NCBI GenBank assembly: GCA_022494885.1 | Contig: JAGVSM010001220.1 | Span: forward strand, 186,001-250,000 | Direction of reading: 5' to 3' | Length of the DNA stretch: 64,000 nt | DNA from: Micrasema longulum | Taxonomy: Eukaryota; Arthropoda; Insecta; Trichoptera; Brachycentridae | Program-made: the position numbers and the translations under genes | Shown here: positions 12,104-23,992 of the stretch, one piece after another | Layout of the letters: every line of letters starts with the position of its first letter | Numbering within the stretch: the stretch's first letter is position 1 | The notes under the pieces: generated by a model | Told to the model about the DNA's origin: nothing | The model's input: only the letters and a program-made list of their open reading frames with translations | The model's database searches: none

Positions 12104-12705
12104 TTTATTTTATTTAGAAAACATACAGTCATACAAAATAAGTACTAAAAACAACAATTTTTTTAACATAAAAAGACCAATTAAGTTTTCATAAATTAAA
12201 AAGATATAAACATTAAATGTGATAAAAAATAAAAAATAAATAAGAATTTTAAGTGAAAAAAGGATAATTGTTGACATTTGCGTTTTCCATGGAGGTAATA
12301 AATTAAAATAAATAAAAATACCGAATGTACACTCCGAGCCATCCACGCACACACATGAACGCACATATAAAACATACACAAACATATACATTACATGCGG
12401 CACATATACATAGCATAAACCACTCAAGATGCACATTCAGCAACTATCCCAAATAATCGACCCCATAAGAAATTTTCTGTACAAATGCAACGTGCAGTTA
12501 AAAATGTCTACATCAATACTGAGTCTGTTATAATTTCTACAGGTACGTCTAATGAATGAATTCGAGGTATAATTGTTTTTACAAGTTGGTACATAAAAAA
12601 GGGAATTTAATCTAGTATAGCGAAGAGGACAACGGAAACCAATATTTTGTAAAAGATACGGCGAATCAACTATGTTATTGAGAATTTTGAAAAGAAAAAT
12701 TAAAT
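12104..12705 (-). mobile_element. Inverted second copy of the jockey-type LINE 3' end
   Basis: The reverse complement is nearly the same as 5640-6241: the same RT C-terminus, the same 3' UTR, and the same CTAAATAAAATA end. It has no long poly(A). The two copies face each other about 5.9 kb apart. A 291-bp stretch in the 3' UTR is open in both copies, but only because the copies are young; it shows no sign of coding. Confidence 0.85.
12437..12705 (-). pseudogene. Jockey-type RT C-terminus, 3' end intact
   Basis: The minus-strand frame runs through ILNNIVDSPYLLQNIGFRCP, then LFYVPTCKNNYTSNSFIRR and SIDVDIFNCTLHLYRKF to a TGA at 12437-12439. This is the usual jockey end and shows the original ORF terminus that copy 1 has lost by a one-base deletion. 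The fragment is 5'-truncated at about 12705 and cannot be functional alone. Confidence 0.75.
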
Positions 12706-12809
12706 TAAATCAGTTACAGTAATTACTTTTCAATTCATTTATTTACATTACAAACTTGAATTCAAGACAAACATATTATAAAAAGAAACAAATACATAAA
12801 AAAAACTCT

Positions 12810-13325
12810 TGTCAAAGTAGTAGAAGAATCTTGCTCCGGAAAATCCCTTCGGATACATGGAACATATCATCCAGAGCGATATTATTCAGCATGCGCTTGC
12901 CCTCCCAACAAGCATTCCCATCGGCAGATTAGTCCTGTATATTACAATATGAAATAATATATGCTGATGCTGTCTTAGGTAGCTATCAGAAACATACAAT
13001 CCAATCCTCATCGTAATCTCAGGATTACTAACCATATCGCACCACAATCGATAAAAATGTGTACTAAAAAAATACGCATTCTTTCTAGTCTCTAAATTTT
13101 TGTAGCCATACCCTGGAGAAACTCAGTTGGGTAGAGCCAAGAACAATACCCGCACTCTTCTCTCTTGTAGAGATATCTCAGAAACTTCTTTCGGATTTTC
13201 TCCATCATAAGAGTGTATTTCAGATCATATGCCCCCTAAATCATATACCCACTCTCGAGTTTACTTTGCATCGAGGAGTTATAAAGAGTCCTTAGCACAA
13301 ATTCACGAAATGTCATTTCACTTAT
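12810..13325 (-). pseudogene. Jockey-type RT C-terminal relic
   Basis: The minus strand gives, in shifting frames: VLRTLYNSSMQSKLESG, YDLKYTLMMEKIRKKFLRYL, YPTEFLQG, then ILMRIGLYVSDSYLRQHQH, NLPMGMLVGRA, NNIALDD and VSEGIFRSKI. These are the C-terminal landmarks of jockey-like ORF2, as in VRSxLExxSxIWxPY...IExIQxKFLRYL. It lies next to the 12104-12705 LINE copy in the same orientation but is much older. Confidence 0.7.
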
Positions 13326-14299
13326 ACCAATTATCATAATTTCATTCGGATTATATGCGTATTAAATATACATTATTCATTGTTTAACACTTACTATAAA
13401 TTACTCACGTAAAATTATCAATATTTTAAATATAAGAAATTGTTAAAGTAAAATGCACATGTAAATTGAGCGGGCTTTTTTACTTATATTGTTTATGCGA
13501 GCTTACACTAAAATTGAGTCACTTAGTAATCTTGTCTTTCCTTGTATACAAACGGTGAGGTCGGCAATTTAGAGAAGTAGTGCGTTGATTAAGTTTCTCA
13601 TTACTGTAAATTCCTATAATATTGTGTAAATTCCTATAATACTGTAAATTCCGATAATATTGTTTTGAGTTTGGATGGATGTGTCGAAAACGTAAAAATT
13701 AACACCCCAGTAATATTTAAACAGGATTTTTTTGAAATTCAGTTGTTTTTAAACGCTGTGCCTACACCGTTGTGAGTCTTCACAGTTTATTTAAAACGGT
13801 GCAGTTTTCCCGTTCTTTTAAAATGTCTTAAAGGTAACAACTGGTTATGACACTGTTTCAGTTTCATTTGCTTCTCCGTTGTGGAAATACCTTGAGATTT
13901 TGTGTTATTTTATAACGGTAACGATCAACGACTTCGTGCTGTTTAAAATTTCGAATTTTAAGATGGATGGACAAGGTCACGGGACTGCGCGTGGGTGTGG
14001 GGTGGGCGCAGACGGGCCGGGGAGATTTCATGAGTATGTGTGTATGTACTTCTTACTTAGGAGATTACAGTACGAGTAGGTAGGTATTATGGATAAAGAT
14101 TTTAAGTTCGGGCAAAGCGTGGTAAGGGAGTGCGGCGGAGCGTTGGATTTTTCGCGCTAACCGAAATATTTTTTTTATTTACTTCTGCCCTCGGTGATTA
14201 AGTTTATGTTTTTTTTTAAACGATTTAATTTATTTTTGTGAAACTATTTTAGGTGTTTCAGAAGGGTAACTGTTTTAAAACCCCCGTTACATTTTTTAC
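13326..14299. other. No gene recognised
   Basis: It contains a 20-bp tandem repeat (13602-13663) and a short G-rich patch (13960-14040) with no recognisable coding. Confidence 0.4.
13602..13663. repeat. About 20-bp tandem repeat, three units
   Basis: The unit CTGTAAATTCCTATAATATT is repeated three times with small changes. Confidence 0.75.
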
Positions 14300-15760
14300 C
14301 ACCTTTAGCGTATTGGCTTCCATTTTGGAGGTAGCTCGCCACTAATTTTAACATATCATCCGAGAAACCGATATCCTACAGGTTTTTAATAAGATATCAT
14401 AGTCAACTGTATCAAAGGCTTTGGTAAAATCATCATATGAATAGTCTACCTGATGTTATGCGCCCAGAGCTTCCGTGACCTAGTTCAAGCTCTTAATAGA
14501 CCGGCCTTTTTTTAATCCATGGTGTTCATCAATAATGATGTAAATGAGTATGTAGTACAATGTATAAAATAACTGCGTACCTAATATCTATAACTATATT
14601 GTGTTTGTATTACTTCATAATTTCTTAATAGAACACTGTTATTTTAAATGTTATTGTTATTATAAACGTTTATGTTTATTGAAGGCATTTGTGCCGCGTA
14701 CACTAATAAATAAATAAAATAAATTATTAATGGTTCTACTCGGGAAGCGACAATTCTGCATAAAATGATTTTTAATACCTTTGCTGGTGCAAAAAGAATA
14801 GCTACAGGTCTGTAATTTTCTACAGGTGACTCAGATTCACTCTTATGTATAGGAGTTACTTTTGACGTTTTCCATGTTTCCGGGAAGACCTCAACAGTAA
14901 TAGAACGAGTATACAAAAAACAAAGTGTTTTTTCTATCAGTTCTACACAATCTTTGAGAAAGAATGTCGGAATAAAATCTGGACTGAATAAATCAGTAAA
15001 ACTTAATTTTTAGTTGGGTCGGCCATATCTTTCTTAAAAATTTAATCGATAAACTGTGCCTCGGTCTGTGAACATTGCTTAGCAATATTTACATCCCAAA
15101 GCGGAGGTTTATTTTTATTTATTGTTTTTTAAATGACCTGCAAACGTCTTAGCTATGTTTCCACCCCAAACTAATTTTTCACCCCACGTCGCGTCGTTGA
15201 GTCAAAATTCCTTTTATCCGCCCTTTGCGACCTTATTTAGTCCCTAAAAGTATTCGGATTAAAAAAATATTGTTTTTCATGCTGGAAATGAAATCCTGGT
15301 ACGCCAATCGAATGCTACGTCTTACGATAAACTTGTATGACCCAAACATCTCATAATCATAGCCCAAACCAGAAACTTTCAATTTTTAATGAAAGAAATG
15401 CTTAGTCCGTATGTCCCTAACAATATCTTCAGAAAATCACTTCGGATATCGCCTTTCATCAATAACCTGAGATTTCCTAGGGAAGCAGGAATTAAATACA
15501 CCTTTGACAGTACGATTAAAATATTATTTCGCTTCTTTTATATCTGCTATTTCATACATTTCGCCCCAGTCCATACCATCCATGAAAGATAACGGTTGGT
15601 CAAAGTCTCCTTTATGAAAGTTCTAGCCTCTCCGACTAACCGTACCCTCCGTGGTAATTCTGAATCGATGTGGGCGATCTACTATCAGATAGTTACAAAA
15701 TTCAAGGGCGTGTGACTTGACAACTGTAGAAAATCATTCTGCACCATTCTACGTTATCAT
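14300..15760 (-). pseudogene. Jockey-clade ORF2 relic (endonuclease end, linker, RT)
   Basis: Minus-strand order: a linker segment RRYPK, FSEDIVRDIRTKHF, IVRRSIRLAYQDFISSMKNN (15280-15470) as found between endonuclease and RT; then FSPDFIPTFFLKDC, VFPETWKTSKVTPIHKS and VENYRPVAILFAPAKVL (14760-14980, RT fingers); then HHGLKKGRS and DFTKAFDTVDYDIL (14330-14530, RT motif A). About 200 bp of unrelated A/T-rich DNA separate fingers and motif A (about 14530-14735) and probably represent a later insertion. Many stops and frame changes; inactive. Confidence 0.75.
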
Positions 15761-15929
15761 ACATATGTTTAGGCATCTATATTTCTTCAATTTTTCAATA
15801 AATAAAACGTTTCAAATAAGTTTTAACAAATATAAACATTTCTTATTTTTTAATATCGTGTGCATTTTAAAACATTTTTTATGAATTATTTCATAAGAAA
15901 TCTGACGCATTATAGTTGTACATCATCAT

Positions 15930-16315
15930 GTAAGTTTGTTGGTTTTAATCTTATGTTTTAGTTCTTTTTTGAATTTCTGTGTAGTCACTGTTTTGATATG
16001 TTGAGGTAAGTCAATGTTCATTTTTAGTCCGATATTTTGGCTGTGTAGAAACATTAAAGAAATTTGCACACACAAAGCGGATCACTCGTTTGTAAATAAT
16101 GTTTTCAAATGATAAAAATACATTTTTTCTTTGAACAGTCGTAAACCTACCTTACAATTAGTCATAGAAATATCATATATATTGTTAATAACATAAATTT
16201 CTTTCCTTTTAGGTGCCACAACCGATATAACTCGCGCACAGTTGTAGCGTGGTATGTCAATATCTAGAATATGCTTTACTGCAAATTTACCACATTGCAC
16301 TACCTAAAATAAAAT
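15930..16315 (-). pseudogene. Possible C-terminal relic of a LINE RT
   Basis: The minus strand reads KVGLRLFKEKMYFY and, after a frame break, IDLPQHIKTVTTQKFKKELK, which resembles the LPxxIK...FKxELK tail of jockey/CR1-like ORF2. The preceding open stretch (16082-16300) is not recognised. The assignment is tentative; it could be the 3' end of another repeat. Confidence 0.35.
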
Positions 16316-17700
16316 TATAGACCATTCTGCGTGATATCTAGCCTGCAACAAAATTTATTTCAAATTAACACATCTTTGAAATTATATATCGTAGTATTTT
16401 CTCTACAATGCCTCTGTACCTATTCATTCTAAAAATATTCCAAAAAAATACTAAAATTCTTTTTCGAAAATTGTAATGTTACTACTACTAGCTACTGTTA
16501 AATTTTAGGTAAAGAGATAATTTTAAGCTAGAACTAAAGAAAATTTACGCTCATTCCGATTTCAGAAAAACAATAACTGTAAAATTAACCGTCCGGGATA
16601 TATTTTGGAAGAATCCCAGAAAAGGACAAACTTATTTTTTCGATGATCTTGATGCGCGGTTGCGGGCTAGGGTTGTAAACTTAAGTTTGTAACTGAAGGC
16701 ACAGCACTACCTTAATTTCATCAATCGGCAGGTAAAAACACGAACCAGTACACCATGAGGCCTACTAATCTCCACTCGATTTCATTTAGTAAAATTTTCA
16801 CCCGCGAGTAGAAATTAAATAAATTAAACCATTTTTTTGTTTATATTATAAATATGTTTTTGGTATTTGAAAATAGGAGGTTGAAAGATCATTTATGTTT
16901 GATAATCGGAAGAAAAGTTGACATTTTTTACCGTTTCAACTGTATCCTTTTTTAATAAATAATAGTCGGATTATTTACCTACGGCATACAAAATATAAAT
17001 AACATAACACGAAATCTACTTTTGGTATTTGCTTCTTGCGTGATAAATTATCCAAATACAACTTGTCATCATAACGTGTGGAAATGTTCACTTGCCTGAG
17101 TAAATGAGGGTTTTAAGTACGTTAGAGTACAGAAGCCAAGGGTTAATTAAAGACCGCGAAAAAGATTCATGAATTTCTCGGGTAGAATACCAAACTATTA
17201 TTCTGTAAATAATGCAACCAGCCGTTCCTTCGCAGGATACGTTTATTGTACTGCGGTGCGATGAAATGATTACGAAACCGGCCGCGGCGCGGCGTTGACA
17301 TTATGATTTGCCTGAAAAATCTGAGATGGACTGTAAATAATTAATGCTATTTTGATTTTTATGAACAAGTGTCCTAATGTTCATATTATAAATTGATTCT
17401 TTATTTTGCAATTTTAATAATTAACGATTATTAAAAAAATATATATACTTTTTAAGCACACATGTTTATTAAAATAATCAAAGCTATTTTGAATGGGTAC
17501 CTTTAATATGTTTTAAATCCTGGAATATTTGTTCATTTAGATACTTTTTATTTAAAAAAAACATTAATTTGTAATACGTATAGTTTAATTATTTTAATTT
17601 AAATATTTCTGCTTACCTGTGTTGTTAGGATATCACCACACATTCAAGCAAAATGATAATTTCAGCAATTATTAATGAGCGAGAATTTCAGTACTAACAT
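16316..17700. other. No gene recognised
   Basis: AT-rich, with a short GC-rich patch at about 17225-17300. No feature could be supported. Confidence 0.4.
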
Positions 17701-17928
17701 ATAGACGGGGTAGGGTCTACGTTCAAGGCGCACGGAGGGAATGCGATAATGCGTTTTAACACTGTCCGGTTGAGTTTCGATAAAAATTGAAGCGTCAACA
17801 TTAACGAAAATATTACATTCGTGAATATCGGCTAGACAATTTTTATTGACACTCAACCGTACAGCGTCACAAGTCACAATACGCTAACGCTTTTCTTCCG
17901 TACGACTTGAACGTAGACCCCCGTCTAT
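17701..17928. mobile_element. Foldback MITE, 228 bp
   Basis: Both ends carry the same sequence in inverse orientation: ATAGACGGGG, GGTCTACGTTCAAG and, further in, CGGTTGAGT...TAAAAATTG (17767-17793 against its reverse complement at about 17833-17860). The arms are imperfect and reach roughly 90 bp each. No ORF. A short inverted-repeat element of this shape is typical of a non-autonomous DNA transposon. The target-site duplication is not clear. Confidence 0.7.
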
Positions 17929-18300
17929 CAGGCGCGTGCGGTGAGTATTATCAGTAGGGATGCTGACAACAAATAATCATGTTCTTACTTTTAGTGGGTG
18001 TAATATAGGCAGATATCTAATAAAAATCGAATAGAATCATAGAATCACTTTTGTAAAGTGCGCTTGAAGTATTATATTACGAATATGGTGTTTTATAAGT
18101 TTTCCGTGATGACAATAATGATTGATAGTTGACCTTATATAAATTAACGGAGTACAGCAGCAGGCGCGTCTAGCGGTGAAGCTGTAAACATTGTAAAAGT
18201 ACCTAAAACTCGAAATGTTCTGAAATTTTGGCCAAATTACAATAATACGTTACTAAAACTTTATGAAATAAATTAGTTTTTTTTCTTCGCATTACACGAG

Positions 18301-18431
18301 GTGGATGCTCTTATTTCTATGAGTCTCGTAGAACAATACGACAACGTTATGAACCTTTATACGCGTGCGAGGAAATTCGAACATTTATTATACGACTGGA
18401 CACCAGTGGCGAATGGTGATTTTATTTACAG
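18301..18431 (+). CDS. Candidate coding exon, function unknown
   Basis: A 131-bp stretch follows a T-rich tract ending in AG (18277-18300) and ends at CAG/GTAAGC, a strong donor. In one frame it reads VDALISMSLVEQYDNVMNLY, then TRARKFEHLLYDW and TPVANGDFIY, well-mixed protein-like sequence unlike the surrounding low-complexity DNA. It leaves two bases (AG) at its 3' end, and the sif PH exon at 50537 starts with one base completing a codon, so a join would stay in frame. That fit has a one-in-three chance by accident. I do not recognise the peptide. It could be an alternative upstream exon of sif, an exon of a nested gene, or chance. Confidence 0.35.
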
Positions 18432-19830
18432 GTAAGCTATAAAAAATATCATATATTTGTACCTACATTGAAGGTACATAATATAATGTAAGTAATATAT
18501 ACTATAAATTGATATTTTTCTGTGGTTCTATGTGATACAACATCTCTCAACCATGAAATCAACTCAAACGATGTAACTTTGTGATATATTATCCATTACT
18601 TTAATATATAATTTATTAAAAAATAAATAAAAAATACCACTAAGAAGTCAGTCGATATTAGGTATTCGATTGAAATGTCAACTGGCCGCATTGATCTAGT
18701 AATTACAAGTGCTTAAAACGGCCGCGTGAAAGTAATTATGGTCTTATGTCAAAAGTACCATCTCAAAGAAAAATAGTCCTTAAGAGACAATGTTTGAAAT
18801 ACTGTTTTCCAAATCAAGAATCTTCAAATAATTTGTGTCATCTGCAAGTTTAATCTAGGAGAAAAAACCCGCACCGGGGTTAAGACATTCAAAATATAGT
18901 ATACTTGGCTCACCGCAGGCGCTGGGCGCGTTTTATTACAATTTATAGGATTAAAATACAAACGGTGGAAATGATTTATAATAAATGGTAATTATTTATT
19001 TGTTTTTCTGTAAATAAATTTACAATAAAATATTATTACGGTTAGTCAAATATAATGGTAAGCTGTGCATAATCGCTTCTATACACGGTTCTCCCCTGCT
19101 GGATACTGGACTAAAAATGAAGAGTTCCTACTATCCAGATTTCAGCGTATATAACGAATACTATCAAGGCCAAAGTACCTTGATATTCAGAACATTGATA
19201 TGGGAAATAAGCATACATAAAAACATATTATAGGTATATATGTACACCGGAAATATTATTTGAATTTGTAAATCGCGTGCGCATAAACATCATCGGCGAT
19301 AATTTTAGGAATATTTGTAGATTTTTTTTTATGAATATTTATAATTTTTAATAATAAAAAACATGTTACTATGTTCAACTTTTCAAGGGATGCGCCGCAT
19401 CCACAGTATGTATGGGCGAAACGCGCCTGCCGTGTATATTAATAAATTTCGATATAAAAATGATTAGCATTTTCTAAAATGCGGTTTATCGATTGTGCTG
19501 TCAAATAACTAATTAATGTGTTTTAAATACTTGAAATTGATAATTCAACTTATTCAATACCTTATCGACCCAGCGCAGTGGGTACGCCATTCTATCAATG
19601 TCTGTCTTGGACCTATCAAAATATTTGCACTTAATTAAAAACTACCCATCAGCGTCGGTCTTACTCTATTATTCAAATTAGCTTTTCATCATTAGGTGCG
19701 TATTGCTTTTCTTAGCGTCAGAATCACGTGGTGTTTACCCTTAAAGGGCCAACTTTACTCAACTTTGGGGTGCGGGCTTCAAAAAGCAAGTAAGTTAAGA
19801 GAAAAGTACGTTTAAACTGTAGGTACATAA
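18432..19830. other. No gene recognised
   Basis: Possible intron downstream of the candidate exon. AT-rich with no recognisable repeat or ORF. Confidence 0.35.
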
Positions 19831-20070
19831 AGCGTAGTTATGTAGAAAGCAGCCAACCAAAGAAAAGTGAATCTGAGATAATAACACCTTTGTGAAAATA
19901 ATGAATAATCAAATCTACACAACAGATGGAATGTTTTTGACTTTGACAAATAATAAACAATAAGTACATAGTTTTTTTTTTATATTACAAACAAGAATCT
20001 AATTATGCATATGACCAGTTTTAATGACTTTTAAAATGTCGTTAGATTGTTCTAGTCCTGTGGGTGTTTT
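19831..20070 (+). repeat. Dispersed repeat, copy A
   Basis: About 240 bp match 40326-40550 in the same orientation. Shared strings include CTGAGATAATA, TTTGTGAAAA, TACACAACAG(A/T)TGGAATG, GACCAGTTTTAATGA and CTGTGGGTGTTTT. It is non-coding and not assigned to a known family. Confidence 0.7.
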
Positions 20071-21299
20071 TCCTTATAGACAGTTTATATTTGTATTTTT
20101 TTGTTTGGGGTAAATTTATAGGTAATCACATTTTATTTGCTTAACCTAAAATGTTAGTTAAATTTATTTTTCTTAAATAACCCACTCTGCCATCTAGTGA
20201 GAATTTATTAAATTAATTATTACTTGCAAGGTTCGTAATTTTAAGTTCTGACAGTTATTATTTTTTTAAATATATTTATACATATATTAACAAGTTACAA
20301 GCAAGCGTGATGTTTTATAAATCATTTATTCATTCAAAATTACAATAGTTTAAATATTAATGAACTTATTAAGGCTTTTTGGCTATGCCTGTGTCAAGCC
20401 ACAATAAATGACAATAAAAATATAAAGTAAAATTAATTGGATTAAATTATAATGACATGTGATGCAATAGAATAACAATCTAGAGAAAAAGGTATAAGTA
20501 ATAAATAATAAAATTCCAAAGAATACAATGTAAAAAAGATAATCAGAAATTACTTTTAAAATATGAGTTATACAAATTAAGAATCACACATAATCAAATA
20601 TACAAAATAATGGTATCATTAAAATCAACAAAATAATAGTAAAATATAGATAATTGAAAAAAAAAAACAAAATAAGAGTATCATTGAAATCAACAGAAAA
20701 AGAATATATATATAAGAACATAATTGAAATGATAATTGAGATATGTTTTCTAAAAACTAACTCAATAATAAAGTAAGAAATGTAAGAAATAAGAGCTTAA
20801 TGCTGTTTGTTTTTTATTTGCTTAAAGTTAAAAGTAAATTTGTTGTTATATTTCGTTTGACACAGTGCATATGTTTTAGGTTTGAATAGTGGTATTTTTT
20901 GCAATATTTTTACTAGAATATTAAAAAAATTCAGTGTATGATATATTTTTAACGTTTTATTAATACTTTCAATGATATATTAATGGGCTTGTGACTACTA
21001 GACAAACAAAAATATTCGTGATATTTATTATATTAAAACTGAAAAAAATATTATTATTCTTACCGAAATGCAATTGAGAGAATGTGTCCCTTTTAGCATT
21101 CCAGGCTTTTTATTTTTCTCAGTGCCTTTTTAACATAATATGTCTCACGATGGTATTCCCATATTTCATAATACGCATTCAATAACCAATGTTACTATAA
21201 CCCTGCTAAATGTTTTACTATGAGCTAGAAAACATATTCAATAATCCTTCACTAAATATAAAATATTTCATTACTGAACTAAAGTTGATAATAGACGAA
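20071..21299. other. A/T-rich sequence, no gene recognised
   Basis: A-rich stretches (20280-20800) could be the 3' end of a decayed minus-strand LINE, but no coding match supports this. Confidence 0.35.
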
Positions 21300-22590
21300 G
21301 TCAATAAAAAATAATTTTATTTCGAGAGATATTAACACGAACCTTTTGAATTCAATTTTAACTCAATCGGCTAATGAGTACCAAAATTTATTTTATACTG
21401 CAGGCTTTTTATCATATATAAATGCCTCTACTGGGCCAAACATTCTCATAATTTTGTGCCTTGATGACTTTTTTTTTAAACTTACCAAATCTTTCTCCGA
21501 AAATCTGGTACACTTAAAATTGACTTAACTGACCACTGCCTAACTTTTTACTCCCATAGCACGTTTTTTCTAGTAGAATTTTTCACCAAAACATTAGAAG
21601 TATATCAAACTTATACACCTTTTTAGTATTTTTAAATAACTTTCCCAGTAAGTTAGTCGTTATTGCTTTAACGGAATGCTTGTTGGATTTACACTACTTA
21701 ACCAAAAGCGTATTAAGATATAACGAACATCATATTACAAATTATATAAATAAAAGCTTTGAGGTGGTGGTATATATAAGATCAGAATTACATATTCACA
21801 TTACCGAAATCATCATGTCGTAAGCAAATTGCTTGAGAATTACATTCGAATATAACCTTTGTATTCTAGTTATACCTATATATGCTATTTATTATATCAC
21901 CGTCCTTTGCAAATATCGATACGTTTCTTGACTCCCTTGAGACCATATTAAACGGAATGAAGAATTATGTGAATCAGACTATTATTGGAGATACTAATAC
22001 TAACCTATTACATAACAAACACTTGCAAATAATTTATTATTAGAAATGCTTTCCTGCCAAAAGGGAGCTGAATCTAGACGGTGAAGCCGTAATTAGGAAA
22101 GAAAACAATACTTGTATCGGCCATACAATAACAAAGGGAATAACGAATGGCGATTCCTTTATAATTCATCCTCATATAGCCGATCATCACGCCATTTAGT
22201 TTTGTGTAAATTCAGAGACCCCTTATATTAAGACAACAAATTTAGAATATTTAACAGTTATGTTATTCTTACAAAAAAAATAGAAAATGAATTGTGGAGT
22301 CACGTATTTTCAGATATAGATGTCGGTGTGGCAGTATAAATTTTTATATCACACATTTTCTAAAACAAAATTAGCACATTGATTTCGAATAAAAATCGTA
22401 AATTAAGTCTAGGATTACAGATAAAATAGTCAAGCCGATACATAAAAGAAATCTACTACACAAAAAAGCACGAGATAATCCAAGAGATATTTCAATAATG
22501 TACGAATACAAAAAACACCGGATATTTGTAAAAAAGAAGAGAGAATAGCGAAAGAAAATTATAACATTATTAAAGCAAAATAACATATAA
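21300..22590 (+). pseudogene. Jockey-type endonuclease and linker relic, with a duplicated endonuclease part
   Basis: Two pieces lie head to tail. The first (about 21325-21540) reads RDINTNLLNS, FYTAGFLSYINASTGPN and a CLDDFF-like stretch, the second half of an APE-type endonuclease. The second starts anew at about 21570 with HQNIRSISN and VVIALTE (N-terminal endonuclease, catalytic Glu), then GDTNTNLL (about 21990), NNTCIGHTITKG, and IIHPHIADHHAI (about 22170, the SDH-type catalytic triplet reads ADH). A linker follows: ITDKIVKPIHKRNLLHKKAR and MYEYKKHRIFVKKKRE (22410-22550). No RT follows. Order and motifs are those of jockey-like ORF2. Frames shift several times. Confidence 0.7.
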
Positions 22591-23944
22591 AGAAAACAAC
22601 CGCAATTGTAAAAATATTTTTTTATTATTTTATTGTTCTTTTATTGTTATTCACTTAATTTTAAAATACTTGGTATGCTTAACGATTGTAAACAACATTT
22701 ATAAAATAAAACTTATGTAGATATTATCTTGAATTTATGATACGTTTTATTACATATGTTACCAATTGAACCTGTCCGCCAGATTTTAAATCTCAATTGT
22801 AATTGACTATGGCCTTTTTTTCTATAAAATTTTAAAATACTTAGAATGAAGAAATATTATATTCAAATGTATTCTACACTGAGAAGATATGCGTACAAAG
22901 GAACGGAATCATTTTGTATGTTTTCATATATTCTAATATAAATATATATACATATATACCATCAGGTTTATTCGGCAATAAAAACCGAATTGAATTCTTT
23001 TCACCCTGTTATAAAAGACATATTGTAAGCATTCAGTATCCGCTTTATGGTATTGACATTTATTTATTTCACAATGATACCTGCTTTTTTCGTATACGAC
23101 ATTATTCGTTAGTAAGAATTATACAATATTATGATTGTATTTTTTATTGACTGACGTAACGGCCATTGTTACATGACAAAACAGAAATAAAAATATATTT
23201 TTAATTCTGTTTCGTCACATAAGTACTTGGAACATCATGTTTATAACCTACTCTAAAAATAGTATCTGGGTTTCTTATTAACCTTGGGAAAACGTTTTAT
23301 GGTATCATTGTAAAACAAGCGATCTAATAATGTAGTGATTCGGCTTTTATTTTTGTATGTTTCATAATTTTTCTTTATTATTTGTTTTTATTCTGACATT
23401 TATTTAAAAATAATCTTAAATGCTATTATACTAACGGGTTTCGTGTGTTTGGAAAATGGAATATTTCAAAATTAGCCGTACCATTGATAGGGCAAAACGA
23501 CTAAACTTGGTAGTTGGATATTATGTATTTAAAAAGTAAGAAAACATTATAAATTTTAATTATGTTGTTATACCATACGTTTTGTCCACATCAATGTAAT
23601 AAACTTGTATGGCGAAATAAGAAAGGAAAAGTAAAAAAGAAAATCTTGTCAGACCTTTCGGCTTGATGCGGCACTCTAGTTGACGTCACTGTATAACCGC
23701 ATTAAGAGCCATACGACTTGAAGTATAAAATATTTTTATAAAAGTAATTGAATTAATTCGAGATATTTTAAGTCTTACTGCCTACAAAATAAAGAATATT
23801 GAGTAAGAAACTCGTTGATGATTTTCCAAATGCTTGAGTTTATTGTTTACCATATTTATGTTTTTTTAAATATTTTTTATGTTTTTAATCCTAAATTTGT
23901 TGTGATATACTCATGTGTCTGTGTCATATAATTGCTCGCCCCAT
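22591..23944. other. No gene recognised
   Basis: AT-rich with no recognisable coding or RNA gene. A GTTGACGTCACT motif at 23680-23691 is shared with 26630-26642. Confidence 0.35.
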
Positions 23945-23992
23945 CTCAACACAGGACTTTTAGTCCCATGGATTTGGGACTTATTGTCTCAA
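23945..23992 (+). repeat. LINE/SINE-tail repeat (copy 1)
   Basis: CTCAACACAGGACTT, GTCCCA(T/A)GGATTTG and GACTT are shared with 27773-27830. Both are followed by A-rich DNA, so this is probably the 3' tail of one retroposon family. Confidence 0.6.
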
